A stretch of DNA of 64,000 nt, from contig JADJLZ010000007.1 in the NCBI GenBank assembly GCA_016709875.1, positions 1-64,000 of the forward strand, in the 5' to 3' direction. The position numbers and the translations under genes were made by a program. The notes under the pieces were generated by a model. It did not search any database, was not told the DNA's origin, and saw only the letters and a list, made by a program, of their open reading frames with translations. Below are positions 35,775-44,485 of the stretch, in pieces (positions within the stretch are counted from its first letter, which is position 1; every line of letters starts with the position of its first letter). The stretch comes from Planctomycetota bacterium (GTDB taxonomy: Bacteria > Planctomycetota > UBA1135 > GCA-002686595).

Positions 35775-36898
35775 GGGTGGACTCCGTTGACGGGGAGCGG
35801 GGACGCCTGCAGCAGCTCGATGCGCTGCGGGGCTGGATCGCGGCTGTAGGGCACCAGGCTGAACTCGATGCTCGCGAGCTTGTCGACGAGCGCCATGCGC
35901 ACGCCCAGCTCGCCGTAGCGTTCGAGGTCCCGCGCCTGCTGCTCGAGATCAGCCGCCTCGCGGGTGTACCTCTCGCGCAGCGCCGCGGCGGCGGTCTGCT
36001 TCTCGATACCGGTCGCCTCCGCGGCGCGCACGCGCTCGAGGTAGTAGCGCTCGGCCTCTGCGCGCATGCGCACCTCGTCGTTGTGTGCGGCTTTGAGATC
36101 GTGCTCGAGGTGGTCGCCGAGCTTCTGGTACTCGACCTCCTTGACGCGCTGCGCGGCCGCCTCGAGCTGGTGGCGCTCTTCCGCGAGACCATCGAGCGCC
36201 GCCGACAGGCGCGCGCTCTCCTGGTCGTTGAGCTTGCGCCGGCGGATGTGGTCCTCGTAGGCCTTGTCGAAGGAGGGCTGTGGCGTCGAGATCTCGAGCA
36301 CCTCGATCCCGTGCGGTTCGAGCGCGCGGTCGAGCCGCTCCTGCGCAGCGCGCACGGCCGAGCGCAGGTACTGCACCTGCGCGAGTTCGAGCGTGCCGAA
36401 GCGGCCGAACTCGTCGCGCAGGATCGAGCGCGCGTAGAACGCGACCAGCTCGCTCTTCCAGGCCTGACCCGAACCGGCGTCGTCGAGCACCCGCGGCGCG
36501 CGTTCGCTGCGCAAGCCATAGAGCACGGTCAGGTTCTCGAACCAGCAGGTCGAGCCGTCGCGCGCGCGCACGATCAACCGCGGCGTCCTCGCGCGATCCT
36601 GGGGTTCGTTCCCGGCGAACACGAGCGTGTTCGGTGCGCGGTCGAGCGTCTCGACCTCCTGCAGCCAGGGCAGGTACGCGCGGTAGCCCGGCGTCGTCAC
36701 CAGCTCGCGCGCGCCGCTCCACTGGTCGATCACCACACCGACCTGGTCGTCACCGATCCTCGCCAGACCCGAGTGTCCGCTCCAGCGGCGCACGGCGAGA
36801 AACAGCGCGAAGGGCAGGCAGGCGAGCGCCAGCGCGACCTCGGCCAGGGAAACACCGCGCCGCGCGGACGATTTCGGGGAAGGCCGGGAAGCGTTCAT
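35771..36898 (-). CDS. SPFH/band-7 membrane protein, first of a pair
   Basis: 375-residue HflK/prohibitin-like protein. One N-terminal membrane helix (LAEVALALACLPFALFLAV) is followed by a band-7 domain: IGDDQVGVVIDQWSG, TTPGYRAYLPWLQEVETLD, VRARDGSTCWFENLTVLYGL and RDEFGRFGTLEL. A long charged coiled coil then runs over about residues 200-340 (KLNDQESARLSAALDGLAEE, AAHNDEVRMRAEAERYYL). It is translationally coupled to the second SPFH gene through ATGA. Together they likely build a membrane-bound oligomeric cage. No FtsH or NfeD partner is encoded nearby, so the client is unknown. It is divergent from the YceI gene across 116 bases. Confidence 0.8.
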   Translation of the reverse strand: MNASRPSPKSSARRGVSLAEVALALACLPFALFLAVRRWSGHSGLARIGDDQVGVVIDQWSGARELVTTPGYRAYLPWLQEVETLDRAPNTLVFAGNEPQDRARTPRLIVRARDGSTCWFENLTVLYGLRSERAPRVLDDAGSGQAWKSELVAFYARSILRDEFGRFGTLELAQVQYLRSAVRAAQERLDRALEPHGIEVLEISTPQPSFDKAYEDHIRRRKLNDQESARLSAALDGLAEERHQLEAAAQRVKEVEYQKLGDHLEHDLKAAHNDEVRMRAEAERYYLERVRAAEATGIEKQTAAAALRERYTREAADLEQQARDLERYGELGVRMALVDKLASIEFSLVPYSRDPAPQRIELLQASPLPVNGVHP

Positions 36899-37014
36899 GG
36901 CGTGCGTCCAACCCGCCGCGGCCGCCGTGGTTCCGCCGGAAGCGCGCGCGGGACTTGAAAAGCCCTCGCGCGGAGTGCGAAGTGCTGCGCTCCACCCTGG
37001 AAGAAAGACGAATC

Positions 37015-37617
37015 ATGAAGCTCAAACTGCTGCTCCTCGCCCCCGTGTTCGCGCTCCCGCTCGCCTTCCGTTCGCCGACGCCCGCTGCCGCGCCCCTCCG
37101 TGCGAGCGCCTCGGCCGCCGGCTGGAAGATCGACCCCGTGCACTCGACCGTGCTGTTCAAGATCAAACACGTCGGCACGAGCTACACGCTCGGCCGCTTC
37201 AACGGCATCTCGGGCGCGCTGGAGTACGACCCCGCCAGCTTCGGCTCGAGCAAGATCACGGTCGAGATCGACCCGAGCACGGTCGACACCAACTGCAAGC
37301 CGCGCGAGGACCACCTGCGCAGCCCCGACTTCTTCTCCGTCAAGGAGTTCCCCAAGATCAGCTTCGCGAGCACCAAGGTCGAGGGCAGCGCCGACAAGTT
37401 CACGCTCACGGGCGACCTGACACTTCACGGCGTGACCAAGAGCATCCACTTCAGCGCCGAGAAGGTCGGCGAGAGCGACATCAAGGAGATGGGCGGCCCG
37501 CGCGTGGGCTTCTTCGCCCAGACGACGATCAAGCGCAGCGACTTCGGCATGAAGAACATGCTCGAGGGCGCCAGCGACGAGGTCGGGCTGACGCTCGCGC
37601 TCGAACTCACGCACTGA
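37015..37617 (+). CDS. YceI-family periplasmic lipocalin-like protein
   Basis: 200-residue exported protein. The ATG at 37015 opens a signal peptide (LLLLAPVFALPLAF). The YceI pattern is complete: WKIDPVHSTVLFKIKHVGTS, RFNGISGALEYDP, SKITVEIDPSTVDTN, HLRSPDFFSVKEFPKISF, LTGDLTLHGVTKSIHF and KRSDFGMKNM. YceI proteins bind long isoprenoids such as polyprenyl or ubiquinone-like molecules in the periplasm and are often induced by base or stress. The gene is followed after seven bases by a membrane-protein gene in the same direction. Length and fold are standard for the family. Confidence 0.93.
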   Translation: MKLKLLLLAPVFALPLAFRSPTPAAAPLRASASAAGWKIDPVHSTVLFKIKHVGTSYTLGRFNGISGALEYDPASFGSSKITVEIDPSTVDTNCKPREDHLRSPDFFSVKEFPKISFASTKVEGSADKFTLTGDLTLHGVTKSIHFSAEKVGESDIKEMGGPRVGFFAQTTIKRSDFGMKNMLEGASDEVGLTLALELTH

Positions 37618-37624
37618 GCCGCGC

Positions 37625-38410
37625 GTGGTCTCGCAAGCCGATCTGCTGCTGCGCATCCTCCTGCCGGCGCTGGTGTGCGTGCTCTTCTGCGCACTCGCCT
37701 CGCGCACGGCGGAGGGTGTCGCACGCCGGCTGGTCCAGGCGCTGGCCTGCGCGCTGCCCTACTTGCTGATCGCCGGCTGCGTGCCGCTGCTGATGCCGCA
37801 GAGGTCCGCGACGGACCTCGTGCCGCTCTTCGTGCTCTTGTGTGTGGTGCTGGCCACGGCGCTGAAACCGCGTGGACTCCTGTGGCGCACCACGCCGGTC
37901 GTCCTCGCCGCCGGCTTCCTGGTCAGCCTGTTCTCCCGCCTGGGCGCACCGCCGGCGTGGAGCGTGCGCGCGCTCTCGATGCTGGCCTTCGCCGCCGCCT
38001 GGGCTGCCGCTCGTTCGGGCGATCGAGAACGGCCGGCGTGGAGGCTGCCGCTGGTCCTCGGCACCGCCGCCGGCGCGATCGCGTTCGCCTGCATCTGCGG
38101 CCGGGTCGCCTCGCTGGCGCTGATCGCCGCCGGGATCGGCGCCTGCTGCGGCGCCAGCTTCCTGGTCAGCCTGCGCTGGCCGAAGCTGAGTTTCGGCGCC
38201 CCCGGGAGCGACGTGGCACTCTTGGCCCTCGGTGGCACGCTCGCCTGCGCGGTGTTCCTGGGCGAACTCAGTCCCTACGCCGCGCTCGCGCTGCTCGCCG
38301 CGCTGGCCGTTTCGTCTCTCTCCTCGTTCCCGCGCGCCTTCGGGGCGCAGCTCGCGCTGACCGCGCTCGCCGTTTGGCTCGCCTGGCCGGCCGATGGCTT
38401 CGTCACCTGA
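37625..38410 (+). CDS. Polytopic integral membrane protein of unknown function
   Basis: 261-residue protein made almost wholly of hydrophobic segments. About eight to nine helices are visible, for example LLLRILLPALVCVLFCALA, LVPLFVLLCVVLATAL, TPVVLAAGFLVSLFS, LPLVLGTAAGAIAFACICG and LALTALAVWLAWP. No charged catalytic or transport signature was recognised. The start is a GTG at 37625, seven bases after the YceI stop. The 3' end overlaps the photolyase gene by 17 bases in another frame, so the three plus-strand genes probably form an operon. Confidence 0.6.
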   Translation: MVSQADLLLRILLPALVCVLFCALASRTAEGVARRLVQALACALPYLLIAGCVPLLMPQRSATDLVPLFVLLCVVLATALKPRGLLWRTTPVVLAAGFLVSLFSRLGAPPAWSVRALSMLAFAAAWAAARSGDRERPAWRLPLVLGTAAGAIAFACICGRVASLALIAAGIGACCGASFLVSLRWPKLSFGAPGSDVALLALGGTLACAVFLGELSPYAALALLAALAVSSLSSFPRAFGAQLALTALAVWLAWPADGFVT

Positions 38411-39842
38411 GCCGCACCCGCGCATCCGCGCGCTCAACTCGGCCGCGGAGTCGCGCGCGGGCGAGTACGTGCTGTACTGGATGGTCGCGCAGCGCCGCGC
38501 GCACTCGAACTTCGCGCTCGACCGCGCGGTACGCCGAGCGGAGACGCTCGGGAAGCCGCTCGTGGTGCTCGAAGCGCTGCGCTGCGGCTACCGCTGGGCG
38601 AGCGACCGGCTGCACGCCTTCGTGATCGAGGGCATGCGCGACAACGCGCGCGATTTCCAGGCGCGCGGCGTGCGCTATCTGCACTACGTCGAGCGCGAGA
38701 GCGGCGCGGGCCGCGGCCTGCTCGAGGCGCTCGCCGCGCGCGCGGCGCTGGTCGTCACCGACGACTGGCCGTGCTTCTTCGTGCCGCGCATGCAGCAGGC
38801 CGCCGCCGCGCGCATCGGCTGCCGCGTCGAGGCCGTCGACTCCAACGGGCTCTTGCCGCTCTCGAAGAGCCCGGCCGCCTTTCCCACTGCGTACGCCTTC
38901 CGGCGCTTCCTGCAGCGCGAGCTGCGCCCGTTCCTGGACGAGTTCCCCGCGCCCGACCGTCTCGAACGCGCGCAGCTGCCGCGCGAGGCGGCCCTGCCGC
39001 GCGAGATCGAGTCGCGCTGGTCCTTCGCGCTGCCCGAGCTCGCCTCGCTGCCGATCGACCACAGCGTGCCCCCCACTCTCGAACGCGGCGGGAGCACGGC
39101 CGCGCGCCACGCGCTGGCGCGTTTCGTCGCCGAGCGCCTGCCGCGCTACGCGGAGCAGCGCAGCGAGCCGGAGAGCGACGCGGCCAGCGGTCTCTCGCCC
39201 TGGCTGCACTTCGGCCAGCTCTCCGCGCACGAGGTCTTCCGCGCGGTCGCCGCGCGCGAGGGCTGGACCAGCGCAGCACTCGGAAGCTCCGCCGCCGGCA
39301 AGAAGGAGGGCTGGTGGGGCATGGGCGCCACGTCCGAGAGCTTCCTCGACGAGCTCGTCACCTGGCGCGAGCTCGGCTTCCACCTGCATCGCCACGTCCC
39401 CGACTGCGAGCGCTACGAGACGCTGCCTGCCTGGGCGCGCGCGACGCTCGACCTGCACACGAGCGATGCGCGCGAGCACGTCTACACGCTCGAGCAGTTC
39501 GCGCAGGCCTCGACACACGACCCGCTCTGGAACGCCGCGCAGCGCCAGCTCGTGCGCGAGGGGCGCATCCACAACTACCTGCGCATGCTCTGGGGCAAGA
39601 AGGTGCTCGAGTGGACCGCGAGCCCGCGCGAGGCGCTGGCTGTGCTCTTCGAGCTCAACAACCGCTACGCGCTCGACGGCCGCGATCCGAACTCGACCTC
39701 GGGCATCACCTGGACGCTGGGACGCTTCGACCGGCCCTGGGCGCCGCAGCGAGCGGTCTTCGGCTCGATCCGCTGGATGAGTTCGGCCAACACGGCGCGC
39801 AAGCTCGACGTGAAGCCCTACCTCGCGCGCTGGCGCGCCTAG
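38394..39842 (+). CDS. phrB: Class II deoxyribodipyrimidine photolyase
   Basis: 482-residue light-driven repair enzyme that splits cyclobutane pyrimidine dimers using reduced FAD. The N-terminal alpha/beta domain (VLYWMVAQRRAHSNFALDRA) binds the antenna. The FAD domain carries the class II set: WLHFGQLS, FLDELVTWRELGFHLHRH, DPLWNAAQRQLVREGRIHNY, LRMLWGKKVLEWT, and the DGRDPNSTSGITWTLGRFDR tail with VFGSIRWMSSANTARKLDV. The length fits class II enzymes (about 450-480). The ATG at 38394 overlaps the upstream membrane-protein gene. Photoprotection fits a surface-water habitat (inference). Confidence 0.93.
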   Translation: MASSPEPHPRIRALNSAAESRAGEYVLYWMVAQRRAHSNFALDRAVRRAETLGKPLVVLEALRCGYRWASDRLHAFVIEGMRDNARDFQARGVRYLHYVERESGAGRGLLEALAARAALVVTDDWPCFFVPRMQQAAAARIGCRVEAVDSNGLLPLSKSPAAFPTAYAFRRFLQRELRPFLDEFPAPDRLERAQLPREAALPREIESRWSFALPELASLPIDHSVPPTLERGGSTAARHALARFVAERLPRYAEQRSEPESDAASGLSPWLHFGQLSAHEVFRAVAAREGWTSAALGSSAAGKKEGWWGMGATSESFLDELVTWRELGFHLHRHVPDCERYETLPAWARATLDLHTSDAREHVYTLEQFAQASTHDPLWNAAQRQLVREGRIHNYLRMLWGKKVLEWTASPREALAVLFELNNRYALDGRDPNSTSGITWTLGRFDRPWAPQRAVFGSIRWMSSANTARKLDVKPYLARWRA

Positions 39843-39860
39843 CCCGCGCCGATCCCGCGC

Positions 39861-40460
39861 CTACTTCTGCCAGGTCACGTGCCAGACAATCGGATCCCCG
39901 GCCGTGAGCGCCGTCTCGACGGGCACGATCAGCGTCACGAGGTTGCTCTCGGCCTTGACCTTCGTCCCGCGCGGCCGCGGCGCAACGCCGTTTCCGATCG
40001 CCTCGGTGGGCAGCGTGATCTCGAACTTGACCGTCGAACCGACCTCCGCGTTCGTGCCCGAGGCGTCGAGCGCGGAAGAGACCTGCTTGCGCTCGAGCGC
40101 ATCGAGCGGGACCAGTTCCTTGGCCCAGTGCACCTCCGGGCCGCGCGGCAGCGACAGGCGCACGAAGCACAGGCCGCCCTCGCCCTCGCCCGCGGTCAGC
40201 GTCGCGTCCGAGAGGCCGACCTCCGAAAGTTTGGCGAAGTCCCCGCTCGCGCAGCGCAGGTCGACCTGGCTCTTCCAGCTGACCCCGTGCGTCTGGAGCG
40301 GCGCGCTGGCGCCCTCGGGGGGCCGCGCGAGGGCGCTGGCGCTGAGCGTCCCCGAGAAGTCGGGGCGCACGTGGATGCGCACCGCGACCGCATCGGTCTC
40401 GTCGCAGGCGCTGAGCAGGGCGGAGAGGGCCAGGACGAGCACAGTGGATCGGATCTTCAT
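39861..40460 (-). CDS. Lipoprotein of unknown function
   Basis: 199-residue lipoprotein. Signal peptide VLVLALSALLSAC has the lipobox LSAC, with Cys at about residue 19. The mature part is beta-rich with a charged surface (FSGTLSASALARPPEG, LCFVRLSLPRGPEVHWAKEL, GSTVKFEITLPTEAIGNGVA). A related theme of sequence reminiscent of LppM-like bacterial lipoproteins is possible but not certain. It is divergent from the ECF sigma gene across 103 bases, which makes it a possible member of that regulon, and convergent with the photolyase gene, 18 bases apart. Confidence 0.65.
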   Translation of the reverse strand: MKIRSTVLVLALSALLSACDETDAVAVRIHVRPDFSGTLSASALARPPEGASAPLQTHGVSWKSQVDLRCASGDFAKLSEVGLSDATLTAGEGEGGLCFVRLSLPRGPEVHWAKELVPLDALERKQVSSALDASGTNAEVGSTVKFEITLPTEAIGNGVAPRPRGTKVKAESNLVTLIVPVETALTAGDPIVWHVTWQK

Positions 40461-40563
40461 GGAGGCCTCGCTCCAGGGAGTCTAGCCACGCGACAGGGCC
40501 GGAAGAAGAACCGACAATCTGCGAAGGATGGGCCCGCGAGGGAGACCAACGCTCCTGTCCGTC

Positions 40564-41169
40564 ATGCCCGCCCCCCTTCCGCCCCCCGATCGAGAGCTGC
40601 AGAGCGCCCTGCTCGAGCGCCGCGCAGGCGCCGCTGGCGAGCTCATCGAGCGCCACCTCGATGCGCTCTATGCCTTCGTGCACTTCCGCCTCGGCGCACG
40701 GCGCGAGGAGGTCGAGGAGGTCGTGCAGGAGACCTTCACCGCCGCGCTCGCGGGCGTCGGCGCCTTCGACGGGCGTTCGAGCCTGTACACCTGGCTGTGC
40801 GGCATCGCGAAGAACAAGATCCGCGCCAGTCGCGCGCGTGGCCGCTCGCGCAGCCTCGAGCAGGCGCTCGAGGAGAGCGACCCCGAGATCGACTCGATCC
40901 TGGCCGAGGTCGCGCGCGAACCGCTGCCGCTCGAGGTCCTCGAACGCAAGGAGACGCGCGAGCTCGTCGGCGCGACGCTCTCCTCGCTGCCGTCCGAATA
41001 CCGCGAGGCGCTGCTCTCGAAGTACGTGGAAGGCCTCTCGACCGGCGAGCTCGCGCTGCGCACGCGCAAGAGCGCCAAGGCCGCCGAATCGACGCTCACC
41101 CGCGCCAGGGTCGCCTTCGCGCGCGTGTTCGAGTTGCTCGCCAAGCGGCGCGGAGGACTCGAGGAGTGA
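40564..41169 (+). CDS. ECF-type RNA polymerase sigma factor
   Basis: 201-residue sigma-70-family factor with only regions 2 and 4. Region 2 reads HLDALYAFVHFRLGARREEV, VQETFTAALAGVGAFDGRS, then LYTWLCGIAKNKIRASRARG (about residues 30-95). Region 4 reads LVGATLSSLPSEYREALLSK and YVEGLSTGELALRTRKSAKA, then AESTLTRARVAF (about 140-190). The ATG at 40564 is preferred over an in-frame start at 40528 because homology begins after it. The stop overlaps the next gene as GTGA. That product has an N-terminal cytoplasmic part and a membrane helix, so the pair looks like a sigma factor and its membrane regulator. Confidence 0.92.
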   Translation: MPAPLPPPDRELQSALLERRAGAAGELIERHLDALYAFVHFRLGARREEVEEVVQETFTAALAGVGAFDGRSSLYTWLCGIAKNKIRASRARGRSRSLEQALEESDPEIDSILAEVAREPLPLEVLERKETRELVGATLSSLPSEYREALLSKYVEGLSTGELALRTRKSAKAAESTLTRARVAFARVFELLAKRRGGLEE

Positions 41170-43559
41170 AGCCCGAGGACGTTCTCGACGCGAACCTGCG
41201 CGCGCTGCTCACCCGCGGCTACGAGCCCGTGCTGCCCTCGAGCGCCTTCCGCGCGCGCCTGTTGCGCGAACTCGAACCCGCGCGCCGTGCGCGCCCCGCG
41301 CCGTTCGTGCGCTATGCGCTCGCCGCCTCGCTGCTCGTGGCGCTCGGCCTCGTGCTGCGGCTCGCGCTCGCGCCGGTCGAGGACCCGCTCGGGCACTCGC
41401 GCGTGCGCGTCGGCGCGCTCGACTGGCGCCCGCTCACCCCGACCGAAGCCGCGCGCGGCGTCGAGTACTCCAGCGGCGAGCTCGAGCTCGCGGTCGCGCC
41501 CACTCGCGCGGCCGAACGCGTCTGGATCGGAGCCCACGGCGAATTGCGCCTGGACTCGGGCGCAGACGCGCGGATCTCGGGCGACGTTGCCGCCCCGCGC
41601 ATCGAGCTCCGAGCCGGCCGAGCGCGGCTCGAACGCGTCGAAGCCGGCGCAGAGTGGAGCCTGGGCTGCGCCGGCAGTGAGCTCGCGCTCGCGAGCGGAG
41701 CGCTGCGCGTCGAGCGCGAGGGCGCGCTGCTCGTCGCCTTCCTCGAGTCCGGCACGGCGAGCTACGGCGCCGAGCGCAGGCCGCTCCCGCTGCGGCGCGA
41801 GCTGCGCCTGCGCGGCGGCCGGCCCGAGGCCTCCACGAGCGCGCTGGAGAGCAGCGGCCAGATGCCCACGCGGCAGCCCTTCCCCGGCGGCGTCGCGCCG
41901 CGCGAGGACGCGCCCTCGGTCGCGGCACTCCCGACGCCGGCGCTGCATCTGCGCGGCCGTCTGCTCGACCCGCAGGGCGCGCCCTGGACCGAGGAGTTCA
42001 CGCTGGTCGCGCTGCGCGAGGAGCGCCTGCCCGAGGTCGGGAGCGCCCTCGCGCGCACGTTCCACGACGCAGAGGGAGGCTTCGACTTCACGCTCACGCG
42101 CGGCGGCCGCTACACGCTCTTCGCGCTCGGCTCCGGCTGCGCGACGCTGCGACGCGCGGGCCTCGAGCCCGCGCTCGACGCGCCGGCGCTCGAGCTGCGA
42201 CTCGAGACGGGTGTGAGCCTCGCGGGGCGCGTGGTCGACGCCGGCACGCGCGCGCCGCTTGCGGGCGTGACGGTCGTCTCCGAGGACGACGCCCCGACCC
42301 AGATCCTCGCCTTCGACCCGGCCGGCTTGCCCGCCGAGCTCCACGCGCGAGCCCAGACCGACGCGCAGGGCCACTTCGTGCTCGAGCACCTCTCGAGCGG
42401 CCTGCACACGCTGCGCGCGAGCAGCGTCGGCTACGCCGCGAGCTGGTCCGCGCGCCTGGACGCGCGCACGCCGCCCGAGGACCTCGAACTCGCACTCGGC
42501 CACGGCGGCGCACTCACCGTGCAGCTCGAACCGCCGCAGGCGGACGTCACGCTCATCGCGAGCGCGGTGGACTACGGCTTCCAGCGGCCGTGCATCTCCT
42601 TCGCGCACGCGCAGACCGACTCGGCCGGACAGGCGCGCTTCGAGAACCTCCCCGCGGGTCCCTTCGTGGTGCTGCGCAACGATGGCGACACGCTGACGAA
42701 TGCCAGCTTCGCCAGCGTGCGCGAGGACGCGCTGACGCAGGTGCAGCTGGGAACCACGCCCAGCGGCCACGCGCTCGACGGCCGGATCCTCGATGCACAG
42801 GGCGCGCCCGTGCCCGGCGCCGACTTGATGCTGCAGCCGGAGAACGAGCGCGACGCGCGCTGGCGCTCGACGCGCACCGACGCGAGCGGCCGCTTCCAGT
42901 TCGAGGGCGTGCGCCCTGGCGAGTACGGCCTCTACCTGGGCGATCTGGGCCGCCACTTCGTCGAGATCGACCGGCCGCAGGTCGGCACGCTCGACCTCGT
43001 GCGCGAGATCGTGCTCGCGGGCGGTGAGCTGCGCGGCGTGGTGCGTGCTGCGCCCACGGACGCGGCCCTGCCGCGCGCCTGGTTGATCGTCCAGCAGCGC
43101 GAGGGCGAGCGCTGGCGCTTCGCGGGCAAGACACAGGCGGACACGCAGGGACGCTGGCGCTTCGAGCATCTCCCCTCCGGCACCTGGCGCGTGGTCGCGT
43201 ACGCCGAGAACGAGAGGCTCGCGCCCGCGGCGAGCTCGGCGATCGCGCTCGATGCGCTCGCAGCGCCGCAGGAGGTTTCGCTGGCGCTCGGCCCGGGCGC
43301 CGAACTCAACCTGCGCGTGTTCGACACGGCGGGCGCGCCCTGCGAGGGCGCGCGGATCGAACTGCGCGACGAGCACGGCGAGAGCTGGCAGTTCGGCGCG
43401 AGCGACCGCAGCGACGGCCTCGGCCGGTACCACGTCAACGGCATGCCCGCCGGCGAGTGGAAGCTGCGCGTCTCCAAGGACGCAGCCGCCTTCGAACAGA
43501 CCCTCCACCTCGAACTCGACGTTCCGTCGAACCACGAGATCCACCTCGAGTCCCGCTAG
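41166..43559 (+). CDS. Membrane FecR-like/carboxypeptidase-regulatory-domain protein, probable anti-sigma factor
   Basis: 797-residue protein starting at the GTG at 41166 that overlaps the sigma-factor stop. A short cytoplasmic N-terminus of about 45 residues (DVLDANLRALLTRGYEPV...) precedes one membrane helix (about 47-68, RYALAASLLVALGLVLRLAL). Outside the membrane come a FecR-like segment (about 95-205, with WIGAHGELRLDSGADARISG and ELRAGRARLERVEAG) and then about five carboxypeptidase-regulatory-like beta-sandwich repeats (LRGRLLDPQGAPWTEEF, LAGRVVDAGTRAPLAGVTVV, LDGRILDAQGAPVPGADLML, LRGVVRAAPTDAAL, LNLRVFDTAGAPCEGARIEL). It may hold the ECF factor and release it on an external signal (inference from context). 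Confidence 0.7.
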   Translation: MKPEDVLDANLRALLTRGYEPVLPSSAFRARLLRELEPARRARPAPFVRYALAASLLVALGLVLRLALAPVEDPLGHSRVRVGALDWRPLTPTEAARGVEYSSGELELAVAPTRAAERVWIGAHGELRLDSGADARISGDVAAPRIELRAGRARLERVEAGAEWSLGCAGSELALASGALRVEREGALLVAFLESGTASYGAERRPLPLRRELRLRGGRPEASTSALESSGQMPTRQPFPGGVAPREDAPSVAALPTPALHLRGRLLDPQGAPWTEEFTLVALREERLPEVGSALARTFHDAEGGFDFTLTRGGRYTLFALGSGCATLRRAGLEPALDAPALELRLETGVSLAGRVVDAGTRAPLAGVTVVSEDDAPTQILAFDPAGLPAELHARAQTDAQGHFVLEHLSSGLHTLRASSVGYAASWSARLDARTPPEDLELALGHGGALTVQLEPPQADVTLIASAVDYGFQRPCISFAHAQTDSAGQARFENLPAGPFVVLRNDGDTLTNASFASVREDALTQVQLGTTPSGHALDGRILDAQGAPVPGADLMLQPENERDARWRSTRTDASGRFQFEGVRPGEYGLYLGDLGRHFVEIDRPQVGTLDLVREIVLAGGELRGVVRAAPTDAALPRAWLIVQQREGERWRFAGKTQADTQGRWRFEHLPSGTWRVVAYAENERLAPAASSAIALDALAAPQEVSLALGPGAELNLRVFDTAGAPCEGARIELRDEHGESWQFGASDRSDGLGRYHVNGMPAGEWKLRVSKDAAAFEQTLHLELDVPSNHEIHLESR

Positions 43560-43570
43560 AACCGCTCCCC

Positions 43571-44449
43571 ATGAAAGCACTCCTGCTCCTCGTCTGCGTT
43601 CTGCTCGCCACCCTGATCGCCGTCGTCGCCTTCCGGGGCAGCGACGCACCCGCGGCCTCCGCCGCCTCGTCCGTCTCCTCAAACGACCTCACCGAACTGC
43701 AGGCGGCCGTGCAGGCGCTCTCCAAGCGCCTCGATTCGATGCAGCAGGCGACGCATCTGGAGTCCAGCGGGGCTTCGCGCCTCTCGCAGAGCGACGTCGA
43801 TGCCGCGGTCGAGCGCGCGCTCGCCTCGCGCACGGACACGCAGCCCGTGCCGACCGCCACGAAGGCTGCCGCCCCCGCGGGGAAGCTCGACGCCAAGAGC
43901 GCCTACGCGCAGTTGATGGATCCCGCTCTGAGCTGGGACGAGCGCCGCGCCAAGTGGAGCGAGCTCGCCAAGGCCGGTCTGCTCGACGGAGTGCTCGCAC
44001 TCTACGAGCAGGACGCGAAGGACAATCCCGACGACACCAAGGCGCAGACCGCGCTCGGCAACGCCTACCTCAACAAGCTCTTCAACAGCCCGCAGGGACC
44101 CGAGGCCGGCATCTGGGGCACGAAGGCCGACAAGGCCTTCGACCGCGCGCTCGCGCTCGACGACCACAACTGGGAGGCACGCTACGTCAAGGCCGTCAGC
44201 CTCTCGAATTGGCCGGCCTTCCTCGGCAAGCAGCCCGAGGCGATCGCGAACCTCGAGACGCTCGTGAAGCAGCAGTCCCAGGGCCCGGTCCAGCCGTACT
44301 ACGCGCAGACCTACCTGATCCTGGGCAACCTCTACAAGCAGACGGGCAAGTCCGACCAGGCGCTCGAGATGTGGCAACAGGGCCTGGCGCTGTTCCCCGA
44401 CGACGCCGAAATGCAGAAGCAGATCCAGCTCGCGCAGCAGCAGCACTGA
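43571..44449 (+). CDS. Membrane-anchored TPR protein
   Basis: 292-residue protein with an N-terminal membrane or signal helix (LLLLVCVLLATLIAVVAF), a coiled coil (LQAAVQALSKRLDSMQQ) and a C-terminal TPR region: VLALYEQDAKDNPDDTKAQT, ALGNAYLNKLF, KADKAFDRALALDDHNWEAR, YLILGNLYKQTGKSDQALEM. It lies 11 bases after the sigma/FecR pair and probably belongs to the same transcript. TPRs mediate protein contacts, so it may act with that membrane regulator (inference). No enzyme motif was seen. Confidence 0.75.
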   Translation: MKALLLLVCVLLATLIAVVAFRGSDAPAASAASSVSSNDLTELQAAVQALSKRLDSMQQATHLESSGASRLSQSDVDAAVERALASRTDTQPVPTATKAAAPAGKLDAKSAYAQLMDPALSWDERRAKWSELAKAGLLDGVLALYEQDAKDNPDDTKAQTALGNAYLNKLFNSPQGPEAGIWGTKADKAFDRALALDDHNWEARYVKAVSLSNWPAFLGKQPEAIANLETLVKQQSQGPVQPYYAQTYLILGNLYKQTGKSDQALEMWQQGLALFPDDAEMQKQIQLAQQQH

Positions 44450-44485
44450 TGGACGCGCCGCGGGAGATTTGATCTCCTGCGGCGC

